Assembly (NCBI GenBank): GCA_947498775.1
Contig: CANMLL010000007.1
Coordinates: 1 to 64,000, forward strand
Length of the DNA: 64,000 nucleotides
Direction: 5' to 3'
Source of the DNA: an uncultured Aquimarina sp.
Lineage (GTDB): Bacteria > Bacteroidota > Bacteroidia > Flavobacteriales > Flavobacteriaceae
Part shown: in pieces, positions 8,190 through 17,496 of the stretch
Numbering within the stretch: position 1 is the first letter of the stretch
How the letters are laid out: every line of letters starts with the position of its first letter
Notes under the pieces: model-generated
Seen by the model: only the letters and a program-made list of their open reading frames with translations
What the model was told of the DNA's origin: nothing
Databases searched by the model: none
Position numbers and translations under genes: made by a program

Positions 8190-10379
8190 TTACAATAAAT
8201 TTTTTGCAATAATATTTCTGAGGTCATTTTTGTTTAAGGGCTTGTTAATGATATCATTCATCCCAATTGCCAAGCATTCTTCTTGCACTTCACTTAATTC
8301 TGAAGCTGTGAGTGCAATAATTGGGGTGGTTTGATCGAATTCTCGTATTCGTTTGGTAGCTTCAGTTCCATTAAGATAAGGCATATTAAGATCCATCAAA
8401 ATTAGGTCAAAATCTTCTTTTTGCACCATTTGCACGGCATTAAAACCATTTTCTACAATAGTACACTCGTATCCTATCAGGTTTAAAAGGTTTTTGGTTA
8501 CAATTTGATTTATTTTGTTGTCTTCTGCCACCAAAATTCTTCTAAATTTTTGATGTATCCCATTATTTTGAAGATCCAACTCGTTCTCTCCTTTATCGTC
8601 AATAATTTCTAATGCAAGATCAAAGTGAAATTTTGTCCCTCTTCCTTCTTTACTATCAAGATGGATTTCACTATCCATCATTTCGAGAAGATTCTTTACA
8701 ATTGACAATCCCAATCCTGTACCTTCGGACTTGTTAAATTCTCTACCTACTTGAGAAAATTTTTCAAATACGAACTCTTTTTTATCTTCAGGAATTCCTA
8801 CTCCGTTATCCTCGACCTCGTATCGGATAGTGATTTCGTTTTTTGCTATCGAAAGAATTTTTATTCTAAGCCAGATCTTACCATTTTCTGTAAATTTTGA
8901 AGAATTTCCGATTAAATTGATCAGTACTTCGGATAATTTAAGTGAATCAACACTTAGCACCTCAGGAAGTTCTTTTTGAACATCTAAAACAAGTTCATTA
9001 TTCTTGTTTTTTGCCTGATACTCGAACGAATACAAGAGGTTTTGGGATAATTCAAAGAGGTTGGTAGGTGTTTTTGTTAGTTTTTCAGCTTTGGATTCTA
9101 TCTTACTTATTTTCAAAACTTTGTTGATAAGATCAAGAAGATAATCTCCAGAAAATTTTAAAGAGTTAAGTAACTTCTTATGCTTCGCCAAAATATCCTC
9201 TTCTTCAAGCAGTAATGTTGTGATCCCTACTACTCCATATAAAGGAGTTCTAAGTTCATGGCTAACAGTTGATATAAACTGAGATTTTATAGTAGTAAGC
9301 TTTTCTGCTTCGGTTTTTGCCTGAATTAACTGCTCATTCTTTTCCTCTAATACAGCGCTAAGTTTTTTCTTTGATCTATATCCCCGATAAAAGAAAAATA
9401 TTCCCGCTAGTAGCAAAACAAGGCTTATTGAAATGATATTTATGACTAAGTTACTTCTTGCTATTTTGGCTAAATATTCTTTTTCTTTCTTGGTTGCCTC
9501 TAATTCTCTTTGAAATTCGTCTAAATTAAAACTGGCATTGGCAATTTCAATCTGTTTTAGTTTTTCTTTATCAAAAAGCTGATCTCTGTAGTGCAGGTAT
9601 TTTTTTATACTATAGAAAGCAGAGTCGGTATTACCTGCTTTCTGGAAAGCCTCAGACTTTGCTTTATACGTATCTATAAGAACAGATAATATTTCTTTTT
9701 CTTCAACCTCTTTAAGTACTTCATTAAACAATTGGTTTGCCTTTTGTACTTCATTTTTTCCTGTATAATATCGTGCAAGCAAGTATTTAACATCGTTTAT
9801 TACCACAATATCTCCAGAATCTTTTGCCAATTCCTGAGCTTCTATTAAGTATGGATAAGCAAGATCAAATTCTTCTTCATCAATGTACATCCAGCCAAGA
9901 TTTAATACTGGGGCTAGCTTTTCTCCTTTAGTTTTGACTTTCTTGGCAATATCAAGGGATTGATTGTAATAAAATAAGCCTTTTTCTATATCGTTATACC
10001 CTTCAGAGTATACGTTACCAAGCCCATTAAGATTACGCAATATCCTAAGTGAATCTTTGGCAATAATTGCATACTTTAGAGACTCTTTATAATGAAGTTT
10101 GACATTTTTAAAATCCTTAATAACTTCAAAATTACTAGCCATAAGATAATGGCCTATAGATTTGTATGTAGCATTATCTATTTGATGTGCCAAATCGACT
10201 ATTTTGATCGCATGGTCTAGCGATTCTTTTATCTTATATTCAGAAAGTAAATCGCTGGATTTTTTTTTTAATGCCGACAAACTATCCTCTACAGCATGGT
10301 TTGCCTGATTTTGTCCATAAACAAAGTACACGCCACATATAAAACAATGTAAAAATAATATTATTCTTAAGGCTCCCAA
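8190..10379 (-). CDS. TPR-containing hybrid sensor histidine kinase / response regulator
   Basis: This is a 729-residue membrane signalling protein. In order it has a signal peptide (to about residue 22, VYGQ), a periplasmic TPR region (about 30-300), one transmembrane helix (about 313-336), a HisKA domain with phospho-accepting His at about 374 (STVSHELRTPLYG), a HATPase domain with N (NLIGNSSKF), G1 (DNGVGIP) and G2 (GTGLGLS) boxes, and a C-terminal receiver with Asp at about 663 (LILMDLNMPY). No DNA-binding output domain is present, so phosphate must pass to a partner not encoded nearby, or the receiver is autoregulatory. The upstream leader holds an inverted repeat (10396-10417) and a TACCCCC string at 10437. 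Signal sensed is unknown. Confidence 0.93.
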   Translation of the reverse strand: MGALRIILFLHCFICGVYFVYGQNQANHAVEDSLSALKKKSSDLLSEYKIKESLDHAIKIVDLAHQIDNATYKSIGHYLMASNFEVIKDFKNVKLHYKESLKYAIIAKDSLRILRNLNGLGNVYSEGYNDIEKGLFYYNQSLDIAKKVKTKGEKLAPVLNLGWMYIDEEEFDLAYPYLIEAQELAKDSGDIVVINDVKYLLARYYTGKNEVQKANQLFNEVLKEVEEKEILSVLIDTYKAKSEAFQKAGNTDSAFYSIKKYLHYRDQLFDKEKLKQIEIANASFNLDEFQRELEATKKEKEYLAKIARSNLVINIISISLVLLLAGIFFFYRGYRSKKKLSAVLEEKNEQLIQAKTEAEKLTTIKSQFISTVSHELRTPLYGVVGITTLLLEEEDILAKHKKLLNSLKFSGDYLLDLINKVLKISKIESKAEKLTKTPTNLFELSQNLLYSFEYQAKNKNNELVLDVQKELPEVLSVDSLKLSEVLINLIGNSSKFTENGKIWLRIKILSIAKNEITIRYEVEDNGVGIPEDKKEFVFEKFSQVGREFNKSEGTGLGLSIVKNLLEMMDSEIHLDSKEGRGTKFHFDLALEIIDDKGENELDLQNNGIHQKFRRILVAEDNKINQIVTKNLLNLIGYECTIVENGFNAVQMVQKEDFDLILMDLNMPYLNGTEATKRIREFDQTTPIIALTASELSEVQEECLAIGMNDIINKPLNKNDLRNIIAKNLL

Positions 10380-10395
10380 CTTATAAATTTGTGTG

Positions 10396-10417
10396 TATTC
10401 GATCTATAAATCGAATA
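10396..10417. repeat. 8-bp inverted repeat upstream of the histidine kinase
   Basis: TATTCGAT at 10396-10403 and ATCGAATA at 10410-10417 flank a 6-base spacer, 17 bases upstream of the kinase start on the minus strand. It could be an operator or a short 5' hairpin. No known regulator can be named. Confidence 0.4.
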
Positions 10418-10544
10418 TCATATTACTAAAAATTTATACCCCCAAGTAAATGAGAACTTATATATAAAGTATTAAAATAGTAAAAAAATAGTAAAAAGTA
10501 TTCAAAACAATATCGATATCTCTTATATCGTTATACCTAGAATG

Positions 10545-11438
10545 CTATTCTGATCTCTTTGAAACTATATAAATTCCTAAAATTACAATTCCAGAACCAA
10601 TTATTTGGATAATGGATAACTTCTCTTCTAAGAAAATATAAGCCAAAATAATTGTTGAAAATGGCCCCAGGCTAGCAATAATAGAAAAATTAGAAGCTCC
10701 TATTCTTGCTATAGAAGCCGAAACCAAATATGACGGTATAATTGTTGAAAATATGGCCATTACAATGCAAATAAGGTATAACTCTACAGGGTAACTCATA
10801 ATATCTCCCCTATCAAAAATCAGGTATTGAATAATTATACACATAGAAGAAACAATCATAGCATACGAAGTAAAGGTAACTACGCCAAATTTTGGAATCA
10901 GCCAACCACTTCCTACGATGTAAATGGCATATGTTAATGCACTCAAAAAAACCAAACAACTACCTAAAAAAAGATTATCCGCATGCAATTGTAATTCTCC
11001 CCAAAAGGTAACCACTATTCCGATATAAGTTAACAGAATAGCTAGTAACTGTTTATTATTAATTTTGTTTTTCAAGAATATTCTTGAAATAATAATTACC
11101 AATGTTGGATATAGAAAAAGAATAATTCTTTCTAGTCCTGCCTTAATATATTGCAATCCTAGGAAATCAAAATAGCTAGCCAAATAATACCCTACAAATC
11201 CAAAGAACAGTATCCATAAATAATCTTTGTGATCAATTTTCTTATTCTTGATAGGCCTGTTAAATATTGCAATTATAGCATAAAAAGGCAATGAGAATAA
11301 CATTCTGAACAACAACAGATGCTCAGAGCTAATATCATACTTATATGCCAATTTAACCAATACTGCTTTGGCTGAGAATAGAACAACACCAATAATAGCA
11401 AAAATGATTCCGTAGGAAGATAGTTTTGTTCTTTGCAT
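10545..11438 (-). CDS. EamA/DMT family transporter
   Basis: This 297-residue inner-membrane protein has about ten hydrophobic helices in two repeated halves, as in the drug/metabolite transporter superfamily. The first half contains VLVKLAYKYDISSEHLLLFRM, typical of EamA proteins; the second half ends with ASLGPFSTIILAYIFLEEKLS, the conserved C-terminal EamA motif preceding the last helices. The substrate is unknown; family members export amino acids or other metabolites. It is on the same strand as the downstream histidine kinase with a 165-base gap, so it is probably separately transcribed. A MITE-like inverted-repeat element lies just upstream of its start. Confidence 0.9.
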   Translation of the reverse strand: MQRTKLSSYGIIFAIIGVVLFSAKAVLVKLAYKYDISSEHLLLFRMLFSLPFYAIIAIFNRPIKNKKIDHKDYLWILFFGFVGYYLASYFDFLGLQYIKAGLERIILFLYPTLVIIISRIFLKNKINNKQLLAILLTYIGIVVTFWGELQLHADNLFLGSCLVFLSALTYAIYIVGSGWLIPKFGVVTFTSYAMIVSSMCIIIQYLIFDRGDIMSYPVELYLICIVMAIFSTIIPSYLVSASIARIGASNFSIIASLGPFSTIILAYIFLEEKLSIIQIIGSGIVILGIYIVSKRSE

Positions 11439-11502
11439 TTCTTAAAAATAGATATTAGTATTTTAAAGAGTTATGCTTCTTTTTTCAAATTACGATTCCC
11501 AA

Positions 11503-11665
11503 TGAACTCATTTAGACTTTTTATTCTGGGCTGCAAATACATCATTTTGCGCCCCAATTTTGACTTTTTTTCTTATCGTAGCGCTGCTATGCTACTCAAA
11601 AAAGGCTTCATTAAGAAACAAAAGCTTATATTTTCGCCTTCAGACAAAAAGTCTAAATGAGTTCA
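11503..11665. mobile_element. MITE-like element with 20-bp perfect terminal inverted repeats
   Basis: TGAACTCATTTAGACTTTTT at 11503-11522 is perfectly inverted at 11646-11665, enclosing 123 bases with no plausible gene. The ends read TGA...TCA. If the outermost T/A pair is instead taken as flank, a 3-bp direct repeat AAT (11501-11503 and 11665-11667) borders the element as a possible target-site duplication. This is the structure of a small non-autonomous transposable element. The reverse strand of the interior is open for short stretches but codes nothing I recognise. Whether it is multi-copy in the genome cannot be seen here. Confidence 0.6.
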
Positions 11666-11667
11666 AT

Positions 11668-11710
11668 AAAAAAAATGTCTTCTATGTTGAACATAGAAGA
11701 CATTTTTTTT
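11668..11710 (-). terminator. Strong hairpin terminator of lon
   Basis: TGTCTTCTATGTT at 11676-11688 pairs with AACATAGAAGACA at 11690-11702, a near-perfect palindrome with the tip lost in the loop. It is flanked by A-tracts on the left and T-tracts on the right, so it can stop transcription in both directions. It starts 15 bases after the lon stop codon on the minus strand. Confidence 0.85.
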
Positions 11711-11724
11711 ATTGTTTTTATAGC

Positions 11725-14175
11725 TTACAATTTTTTAGCGTTCTTAACCTTGGTATTAGTTACAGCAATTTTTAATACATCACTCATATCTTTTACATAG
11801 TGGAAAGTAAGACCTTTTAGATATTCCTGCTTAATCTCATTAATATCGCGTTTATTATCTTCACAAAGTAACACCTCTTTTATATGAGCTCTTTTTGCAG
11901 CAAGAATCTTTTCTTTAATTCCGCCAACAGGTAACACTTTACCACGCAAAGTAATCTCTCCTGTCATAGCAATACTTTTCTTGACTTTACGTTGTGTAAA
12001 CAAAGAAACTAACGATGTAAGCATGGTTACTCCTGCGCTAGGACCATCTTTTGGTGTAGCTCCTTCAGGAACATGGATATGCACATTATAGTTTTCAAAA
12101 ATACCCTGATCTATTCCTAAATCACTGGCATTAGCCTTGATAAATTCCATTGCGATGGTAGCCGATTCTTTCATTACCTTACCTAGATTTCCGGTAATAG
12201 TAAGGTTCCCTTTACCTTTAGAAAGAATTGATTCGATAAACAATATATCCCCTCCTACGCTTGTCCAGGCCAATCCTGTTACGACGCCTGCGACCTCATT
12301 ATTTTCATACTTATCGCGCTCTAATCGCGGTGCTCCCAATACTTCTATAATATCTTCGTTGGTAACTTTTATATTATATACTTCTTCCATTGCTATGTTC
12401 TTGGCAGCAAAACGTACCACTTTGGCTATTTGTTTCTCTAAACCACGAACTCCGGATTCTCTGGTATACCCTTCTACAATTTTTTCTAATTGTGCTTTAC
12501 CAATCTTAAGATGAGATTTATCCAAACCATGTTCTTGCAATTGCTTAGGCAGCAAATGTTGTTTGGCAATCTCCACCTTTTCTTCAATTGTATATCCGGT
12601 TACATTAATAATCTCCATACGATCTCTAAGTGCTGGTTGTATCGTGCCCAAGCTATTTGATGTAGCAATAAACATAACCTTAGACAGATCAAATCCCATT
12701 TCAAGGAAATTATCATGAAATTCTGAATTTTGTTCGGGATCCAAAACTTCAAGTAACGCAGAAGAAGGATCCCCTTGATTTCCTACAGACAATTTATCAA
12801 TTTCGTCCAATACAAATACGGGGTTACTAGTTCCTGCCTTTTTAAGGCTTTGAATAATTCTACCAGGCATTGCACCGATATATGTTTTTCTATGACCTCG
12901 AATTTCTGCCTCATCTCTTAATCCTCCCAATGAGATTCTTACATACTCTCTACCAAGTGCTTCGGCTATAGATTTTCCTAGTGAAGTTTTACCAACACCC
13001 GGAGGGCCATATAAACATAGTATCGGAGACTTCATATCATTACGAAGTTTTAATACTGCCAAATATTCAATAATTCGACGTTTTACTTCATCCAAGCCAT
13101 AATGATCTCTATCGAGGATTTTTTTTGCGCGTTTCAGATCAAATTTATCTGTACTAAACTCATTCCAAGGTAGATCAAGAAATAGATCCAAATAATTACG
13201 CTGGATAGAATATTCTGCAACTTGTGGGTTCATTCGTTGCATTTTTGAAAGTTCTTTTTCAAAATGCTTTTTCACATTGTCTTCCCACTTTTTATCTTTA
13301 CTACGCATGCGCATTTCTTCTAACTCATCTTCATGAGAAACACCACCAAGTTCTTCCTGGATAGTTTTCATTTGTTGATGTAAGAAATACTCTCGTTGCT
13401 GTTGACTCATGTCATGCTGAACCTTACTCTGAATATCATTTTTAAGTTCCAGTTTTTGAAACTCTTCATTCATAAATTTCAATGTAGCCAAGGCTCGTTC
13501 TTGAAGATCATTGATCTCTAATAACTTTTGCTTCTCACTTACTGGAAGGTTTAAGTTGGATGACACAAAATTGATCAGGAAAGAATTACTTTCGATATTT
13601 TTGATTGCAAATGAGGCTTCAGAAGGAATAGTTGGGCTTTCTTTGATAATCTCCAAAGCAAGGTCTTTGATAGAGTCAATGATCGCTCTAAATTCTTTGT
13701 TTTCTTTAGCCGGTCTAGCTTCAGGAACTTCTTTTACCTTTGCTTTAATATAAGGAATCTCTTCTTCTATTTCTTGAATTTTGAAGCGTTTCTTTCCTTG
13801 TAAAATAACAGTGGTATTACCATCTGGCATTTTCAGTACTCTTAAGATTCGCGCTACCACCCCCACTTTATTGATATCCTTTTGAGATGGATTTTCAACA
13901 TCTTCTGCTTTTTGAGAAACTACTCCAATGGTCTTATTCCCATTATTTGCATCATTAAGAAGCTTTATAGACTTATCCCTTCCTGCGGTTATCGGAATTA
14001 CTACACCCGGAAATAACACCGTGTTTCGTAATGGTAATATTGATAATAACGAAGGTAATTCTTCTTTATCAATTTCCTCTTCATCTTCTGGTGTTAATAA
14101 CGGGATTAACTCTGCATCTTCATCGATACCCTGAAATGACAAACTGTCAAGTGTTGTAAATTTGGTTTTCGCCAT
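11725..14175 (-). CDS. lon: ATP-dependent protease La (Lon)
   Basis: This 816-residue protein has the full LonA architecture: an N-terminal substrate-binding LAN domain ([15 protein letters not shown]), a central coiled region, an AAA+ module with Walker [10 protein letters not shown] (about residues 388-396) and Walker [10 protein letters not shown], and a C-terminal protease domain with catalytic Ser at about 713 in [11 protein letters not shown] and the Lys about 43 residues later in [12 protein letters not shown]. It degrades misfolded and regulatory proteins in the cytoplasm. It is divergent from the ECF sigma factor operon and ends in a clear hairpin terminator. No heat-shock operator of a known type was recognised upstream. 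Confidence 0.98.
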   Translation of the reverse strand: MAKTKFTTLDSLSFQGIDEDAELIPLLTPEDEEEIDKEELPSLLSILPLRNTVLFPGVVIPITAGRDKSIKLLNDANNGNKTIGVVSQKAEDVENPSQKDINKVGVVARILRVLKMPDGNTTVILQGKKRFKIQEIEEEIPYIKAKVKEVPEARPAKENKEFRAIIDSIKDLALEIIKESPTIPSEASFAIKNIESNSFLINFVSSNLNLPVSEKQKLLEINDLQERALATLKFMNEEFQKLELKNDIQSKVQHDMSQQQREYFLHQQMKTIQEELGGVSHEDELEEMRMRSKDKKWEDNVKKHFEKELSKMQRMNPQVAEYSIQRNYLDLFLDLPWNEFSTDKFDLKRAKKILDRDHYGLDEVKRRIIEYLAVLKLRNDMKSPILCLYGPPGVGKTSLGKSIAEALGREYVRISLGGLRDEAEIRGHRKTYIGAMPGRIIQSLKKAGTSNPVFVLDEIDKLSVGNQGDPSSALLEVLDPEQNSEFHDNFLEMGFDLSKVMFIATSNSLGTIQPALRDRMEIINVTGYTIEEKVEIAKQHLLPKQLQEHGLDKSHLKIGKAQLEKIVEGYTRESGVRGLEKQIAKVVRFAAKNIAMEEVYNIKVTNEDIIEVLGAPRLERDKYENNEVAGVVTGLAWTSVGGDILFIESILSKGKGNLTITGNLGKVMKESATIAMEFIKANASDLGIDQGIFENYNVHIHVPEGATPKDGPSAGVTMLTSLVSLFTQRKVKKSIAMTGEITLRGKVLPVGGIKEKILAAKRAHIKEVLLCEDNKRDINEIKQEYLKGLTFHYVKDMSDVLKIAVTNTKVKNAKKL

Positions 14176-14399
14176 AATTATATATCAAAGTCATTTTGTC
14201 ATCAACACAAAATAACATTCTTTTTTAAAATTAATGTAAACTGATTAAAAATCATCATCATACGTTGTAAAATGGGATTTTTTTTGCAGTATTCTATTTA
14301 TACATTTCAATTCTCATGCCATAAACTTTTAAAAAAAAAGTTAAAAACTGTAACAAACCATATCTAAGCCTATCTTTATGTAAAACAAAACAGATTTTT

Positions 14400-14948
14400 T
14401 TGTCACTAACCCAACTAAATACGGAGCAACTAATAGCAAAATGTCGCGAGGAAGATCAAAATGCGCAACTCGAGATTTACAATCGTTATTATAAAGCTAT
14501 GTATAATACAGCATTGAGAGTCATAAAAGACACAGCAGAAGCCGAAGATATTATGCAAGAGGCCTTTTTAACAGCCTTTACCAAATTATCAATGCTTGAC
14601 GACAATGCTTTGTTTGGAGCCTGGTTAAAGAAGATTGTGATCAATTCGAGTCTAACCGCATTAAGGAAACATGATTCTTATCGGGAGGTAACTTTGGAAA
14701 CGGTAGAATATGCTCTTACCGATGTCGACGGAATTGCGGAAGATGATTTAACCACAATAAAAGCAAATACAATATTGAGTACACTAAATCAACTAAAAGA
14801 CAGCTATAGCACTGCATTGTCATTACACCTTATTGAAGGGTATGATTATGAAGAGATCTGTCAGATTATGAACATATCATATTCTAATTGTCGTACGCTT
14901 GTTTCGCGCGCAAAAGAAAGTTTACGAAAAAAATTACAGTTTGTATGA
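14400..14948 (+). CDS. ECF-type RNA polymerase sigma factor
   Basis: This 182-residue sigma-70 family protein has only regions 2 and 4. Region 2 shows YNRYYKAMYNTALRVIKDTAEAEDIMQEAFLTAF; region 4 shows the helix-turn-helix GYDYEEICQIMNISYSNCRTLVSRAKESLRKKL. No ATG is available near the conserved N-terminus, so the TTG at 14400 is taken as start. Its stop overlaps the next ATG as ATGA (14945-14948), coupling it to a membrane protein that resembles an anti-sigma factor. Two envelope proteins follow, probably under its control. The inducing signal is unknown, but the context suggests envelope stress. Confidence 0.93.
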   Translation: MSLTQLNTEQLIAKCREEDQNAQLEIYNRYYKAMYNTALRVIKDTAEAEDIMQEAFLTAFTKLSMLDDNALFGAWLKKIVINSSLTALRKHDSYREVTLETVEYALTDVDGIAEDDLTTIKANTILSTLNQLKDSYSTALSLHLIEGYDYEEICQIMNISYSNCRTLVSRAKESLRKKLQFV

Positions 14949-15508
14949 AGAAAGAGGATACAATAAAAAAGCTATTTGAACGTATGCAAGATCAATTAGA
15001 CATACATGAACCTTCGGTTGATCACCAAATACGGTTTTTAGAAAAGTTACAGCAACAAAATAAAGTTGTTACACTACCTACTAAAAAACGAAACTGGATC
15101 AGGCCGCTATCAATTGCTGCATCCGTAGCTGTATTGATAGGTATAGTTGCAATCTCATTTATATCTAACCCGATTCAAGAGGCAGATTTGGCTAGTGTTT
15201 CACCTCAAATGCAGGAAACGCAAGGTTTTTTTACCTCGGCTATTAAAGCGCAATTAGAAGAAATAGATAAAATTTCTTCGGCAGAAACTCAAGAATTAGT
15301 GACCGATGCTATGATACAAATGGAAAAACTTGAATCTGATTATGAAATACTAAAAAAAGATCTTGTTCATAGCGGTAATGATAAACGCGTAATCAGTGCA
15401 ATGATCAAAAACTTTCAAAAAAGAGCAAACTTATTAGAAGAAGTGCTTCAAAAAATTAATGACATAAACGAATTTAAATTATCAGAAAATGAAAACTCTA
15501 TACTATAA
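14945..15508 (+). CDS. Probable anti-sigma factor, single-pass membrane protein
   Basis: This 187-residue protein begins at the ATG that overlaps the sigma factor stop, rather than the further upstream in-frame ATG inside the sigma gene. The N-terminal 55 residues are charged and cytoplasmic. One transmembrane helix follows (SIAASVAVLIGIVAISFI, about residues 60-77), and the periplasmic part is a helical, Lys/Glu-rich domain. I do not recognise a named anti-sigma family, and no zinc-binding HxxxCxxC motif is present. The call rests on position after an ECF sigma gene, translational coupling and topology. The 3' end overlaps the next gene by 20 bases. Confidence 0.75.
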   Translation: MKKEDTIKKLFERMQDQLDIHEPSVDHQIRFLEKLQQQNKVVTLPTKKRNWIRPLSIAASVAVLIGIVAISFISNPIQEADLASVSPQMQETQGFFTSAIKAQLEEIDKISSAETQELVTDAMIQMEKLESDYEILKKDLVHSGNDKRVISAMIKNFQKRANLLEEVLQKINDINEFKLSENENSIL

Positions 15509-16583
15509 CATCATACTATTATTATTGGTTCCGACTCTTATTTTTGCCAATGATCATGGTGATTTAAAAGGAAAATACAACAAAGAAAAGACGTTAAAAA
15601 AAGAATTTAATGTTAGTAAAGATGCTTTGTTAAAAATTAGTAACGATTATGGAAATCTGGATATCACTTCCTGGAACGAAAACCGAATCGTAATGGAAAT
15701 CAATATCAAAGTAAGTGGTAATAGCGAAGAAAAAGTAATAAAAAAACTTGAATCTATTGATGTTGAATTTGATTCATCATCTCAAATGGTAAGTGCTAAA
15801 ACTGTTTTCAACAAAGACAATGATTCTTGGTGGGGCAAATGGTCGAGTGGCTGGAACAATAATCTAAGCATGAAAATAAATTATACGGTAAAAGTTCCTG
15901 TAACAAACAGCATAGATCTTAATAATGATTACGGCAACATTAATCTGGATAAAATTGAAGGTAATGCCAAAATTAATTGCGATTATGGCCAGATTATACT
16001 TGGTGAATTATTGGCAGATAATAATTACATCAATATAGACTATACTAATAATAGCAGTATCAAGTATATGAAATCTGGAAAGATAAATGCCGACTACTCT
16101 GACTTTGAAATTGGAAATAGTGATAGAATTGAACTTAATGCCGATTATACTCAATCTAAATTTAAATCGGTAAAAAGATTAAGTTATAATTGTGATTACG
16201 GGGGGATACGTATTGAAGAAGGAGGAAAAATAGTAGGTTCGTCTGATTATGTAAATACAAAAATTGGAACTGTATCCAAAGAACTTAATATCGAATCGGA
16301 TTATGGATCCCTTGAAATCTATGCATTACAATCTTCGTTTAACGAAGTAACTATTGATACAGATTACACCAGGATTGATATTGGCTATGAAGACGGGTGC
16401 AATTTTGATTTTGCCATTAAAACATCCTACGGAGGTATCAAATTAGATGAAAGTATTACAGTTCAAAAAAAATATGTAAAAGGTTCTAAAAAGGATTATG
16501 AGGGGTATAATGGCTCAAAAAATAGTGGCAACACAATTAATATCACTTCAACTTATGGAGGGGTTAAACTAGGAAAAAAGTAA
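15489..16583 (+). CDS. DUF4097-like exported beta-solenoid protein
   Basis: This 364-residue exported protein has a signal peptide (cleavage near IFANDHG, about residue 20). The mature protein is built from a repeated unit centred on DYG or DYT (NDYGN, CDYGQ, ADYS, ADYTQ, CDYGG, SDYGS, TDYTR, SYGG, TYGG) spaced roughly 15-25 residues, which fits a parallel beta-solenoid of the DUF4097 type. It overlaps the anti-sigma-like gene by 20 bases, so it belongs to the sigma operon. Its role is unknown; the regular beta fold suggests an envelope adhesin or structural protein. The ATG at 15489 gives a well-formed signal peptide. Confidence 0.82.
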   Translation: MKTLYYNIILLLLVPTLIFANDHGDLKGKYNKEKTLKKEFNVSKDALLKISNDYGNLDITSWNENRIVMEINIKVSGNSEEKVIKKLESIDVEFDSSSQMVSAKTVFNKDNDSWWGKWSSGWNNNLSMKINYTVKVPVTNSIDLNNDYGNINLDKIEGNAKINCDYGQIILGELLADNNYINIDYTNNSSIKYMKSGKINADYSDFEIGNSDRIELNADYTQSKFKSVKRLSYNCDYGGIRIEEGGKIVGSSDYVNTKIGTVSKELNIESDYGSLEIYALQSSFNEVTIDTDYTRIDIGYEDGCNFDFAIKTSYGGIKLDESITVQKKYVKGSKKDYEGYNGSKNSGNTINITSTYGGVKLGKK

Positions 16584-16614
16584 AACATATAAATTAACTT
16601 AAGAATTCAATCAA

Positions 16615-17346
16615 ATGAGAACAGTAAAAATAATTTTAAGTATCATGCTATGCACTATCACTTCTGTTAATGCACAATGGTGGGGAGGTAAAAAAGTAAA
16701 TGGAAACGGTAATATGGTTACCAAAAACAGGAGCGTTTCTGATTATGACCAAATTAAGGTGAAAGGAAGCCTTGATGTATCATTGGTATCTGGTTCTGAA
16801 GGTGAACTAATAATCGAAGGTGAAAGTAATCTTATTGAACACATCCGAACTGAGGTTAAAGAAGACGTTTTAAAAATTTATGTAGAGAAAGAATATTGGC
16901 TAAAACCTTCAAGAGGAAAAAAATTATTAGTTACAGTTCCTTTTGAGGATCTCAGTAAAGTTACTTTGGCAGGTGCAGGGGATATTAATAGCAAAGATGT
17001 AATAAAAGCAACTAACTTTAAAGCCGGTATATCTGGTTCGGGAGATGTAAGACTGATCGTTAACACACAAAACACAGAAGGATATGTGACAGGTAGTGGG
17101 GATCTGGTATTAAGTGGTTCTACTAACAGTTTTGATTGTAAAATAACCGGGTCAGGAGATTTGAAAGCCTATGACCTCAATGCAAAAGATGTTATTGCAT
17201 CTGTCACAGGCTCGGGAGATATACATGTAACAGCCACAGCTTCTATTAAAGCTCGAATTACCGGCTCTGGAGATATTACCTATAAAGGAAATCCCGAAAT
17301 GGAAGACAAAAAAGTATCTGGATCGGGAGATATTTCAAGTCAATAA
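16615..17346 (+). CDS. Head GIN domain (DUF2807) exported protein
   Basis: This 243-residue protein has a signal peptide ending near VNAQ (about residue 20). The mature part begins with GNGNMVTKNRSVSDYDQIKVKGSLDVSL, the start of the putative auto-transporter adhesin head GIN domain, and continues with repeated GSGDI/GSGDL/GAGDI units in the second half, forming a short beta-solenoid. It follows the DUF4097-like gene by 31 bases on the same strand and is followed by a strong terminator, so it is the last gene of the ECF sigma operon. Function is unknown; it is presumably an envelope protein induced by the sigma factor. Confidence 0.9.
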   Translation: MRTVKIILSIMLCTITSVNAQWWGGKKVNGNGNMVTKNRSVSDYDQIKVKGSLDVSLVSGSEGELIIEGESNLIEHIRTEVKEDVLKIYVEKEYWLKPSRGKKLLVTVPFEDLSKVTLAGAGDINSKDVIKATNFKAGISGSGDVRLIVNTQNTEGYVTGSGDLVLSGSTNSFDCKITGSGDLKAYDLNAKDVIASVTGSGDIHVTATASIKARITGSGDITYKGNPEMEDKKVSGSGDISSQ

Positions 17347-17373
17347 CATAACATCCATAGTATATCTATTTTT

Positions 17374-17410
17374 ACTGTTTATGAGTCAAGGCTCATAAAC
17401 AGTTTTTTTT
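17374..17410 (+). terminator. Rho-independent terminator of the sigma factor operon
   Basis: ACTGTTTATGAG at 17374-17385 pairs perfectly with CTCATAAACAGT at 17392-17403 around a 6-base loop, followed by a run of T (17403-17410). Confidence 0.92.
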
Positions 17411-17496
17411 ATGTACAATAATCTTTACATTTACGTTAAATCTATTAGTATTCATGTAAATAGGTCATTTTTACGTAACCCCAAACCAAAAGTACA

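Noticed and set aside
11433..11775. Short plus-strand ORFs across the inverted-repeat element and lon terminator
   Set aside because: They run through the terminal repeats and the terminator palindrome, have no recognisable domain, and are better explained as chance frames in a MITE-like element.
14888..14944. Longer form of the anti-sigma-like protein starting inside the sigma gene
   Set aside because: The extra residues only translate the sigma factor's region 4 in another frame; the ATGA overlap at 14945 is the natural coupled start.
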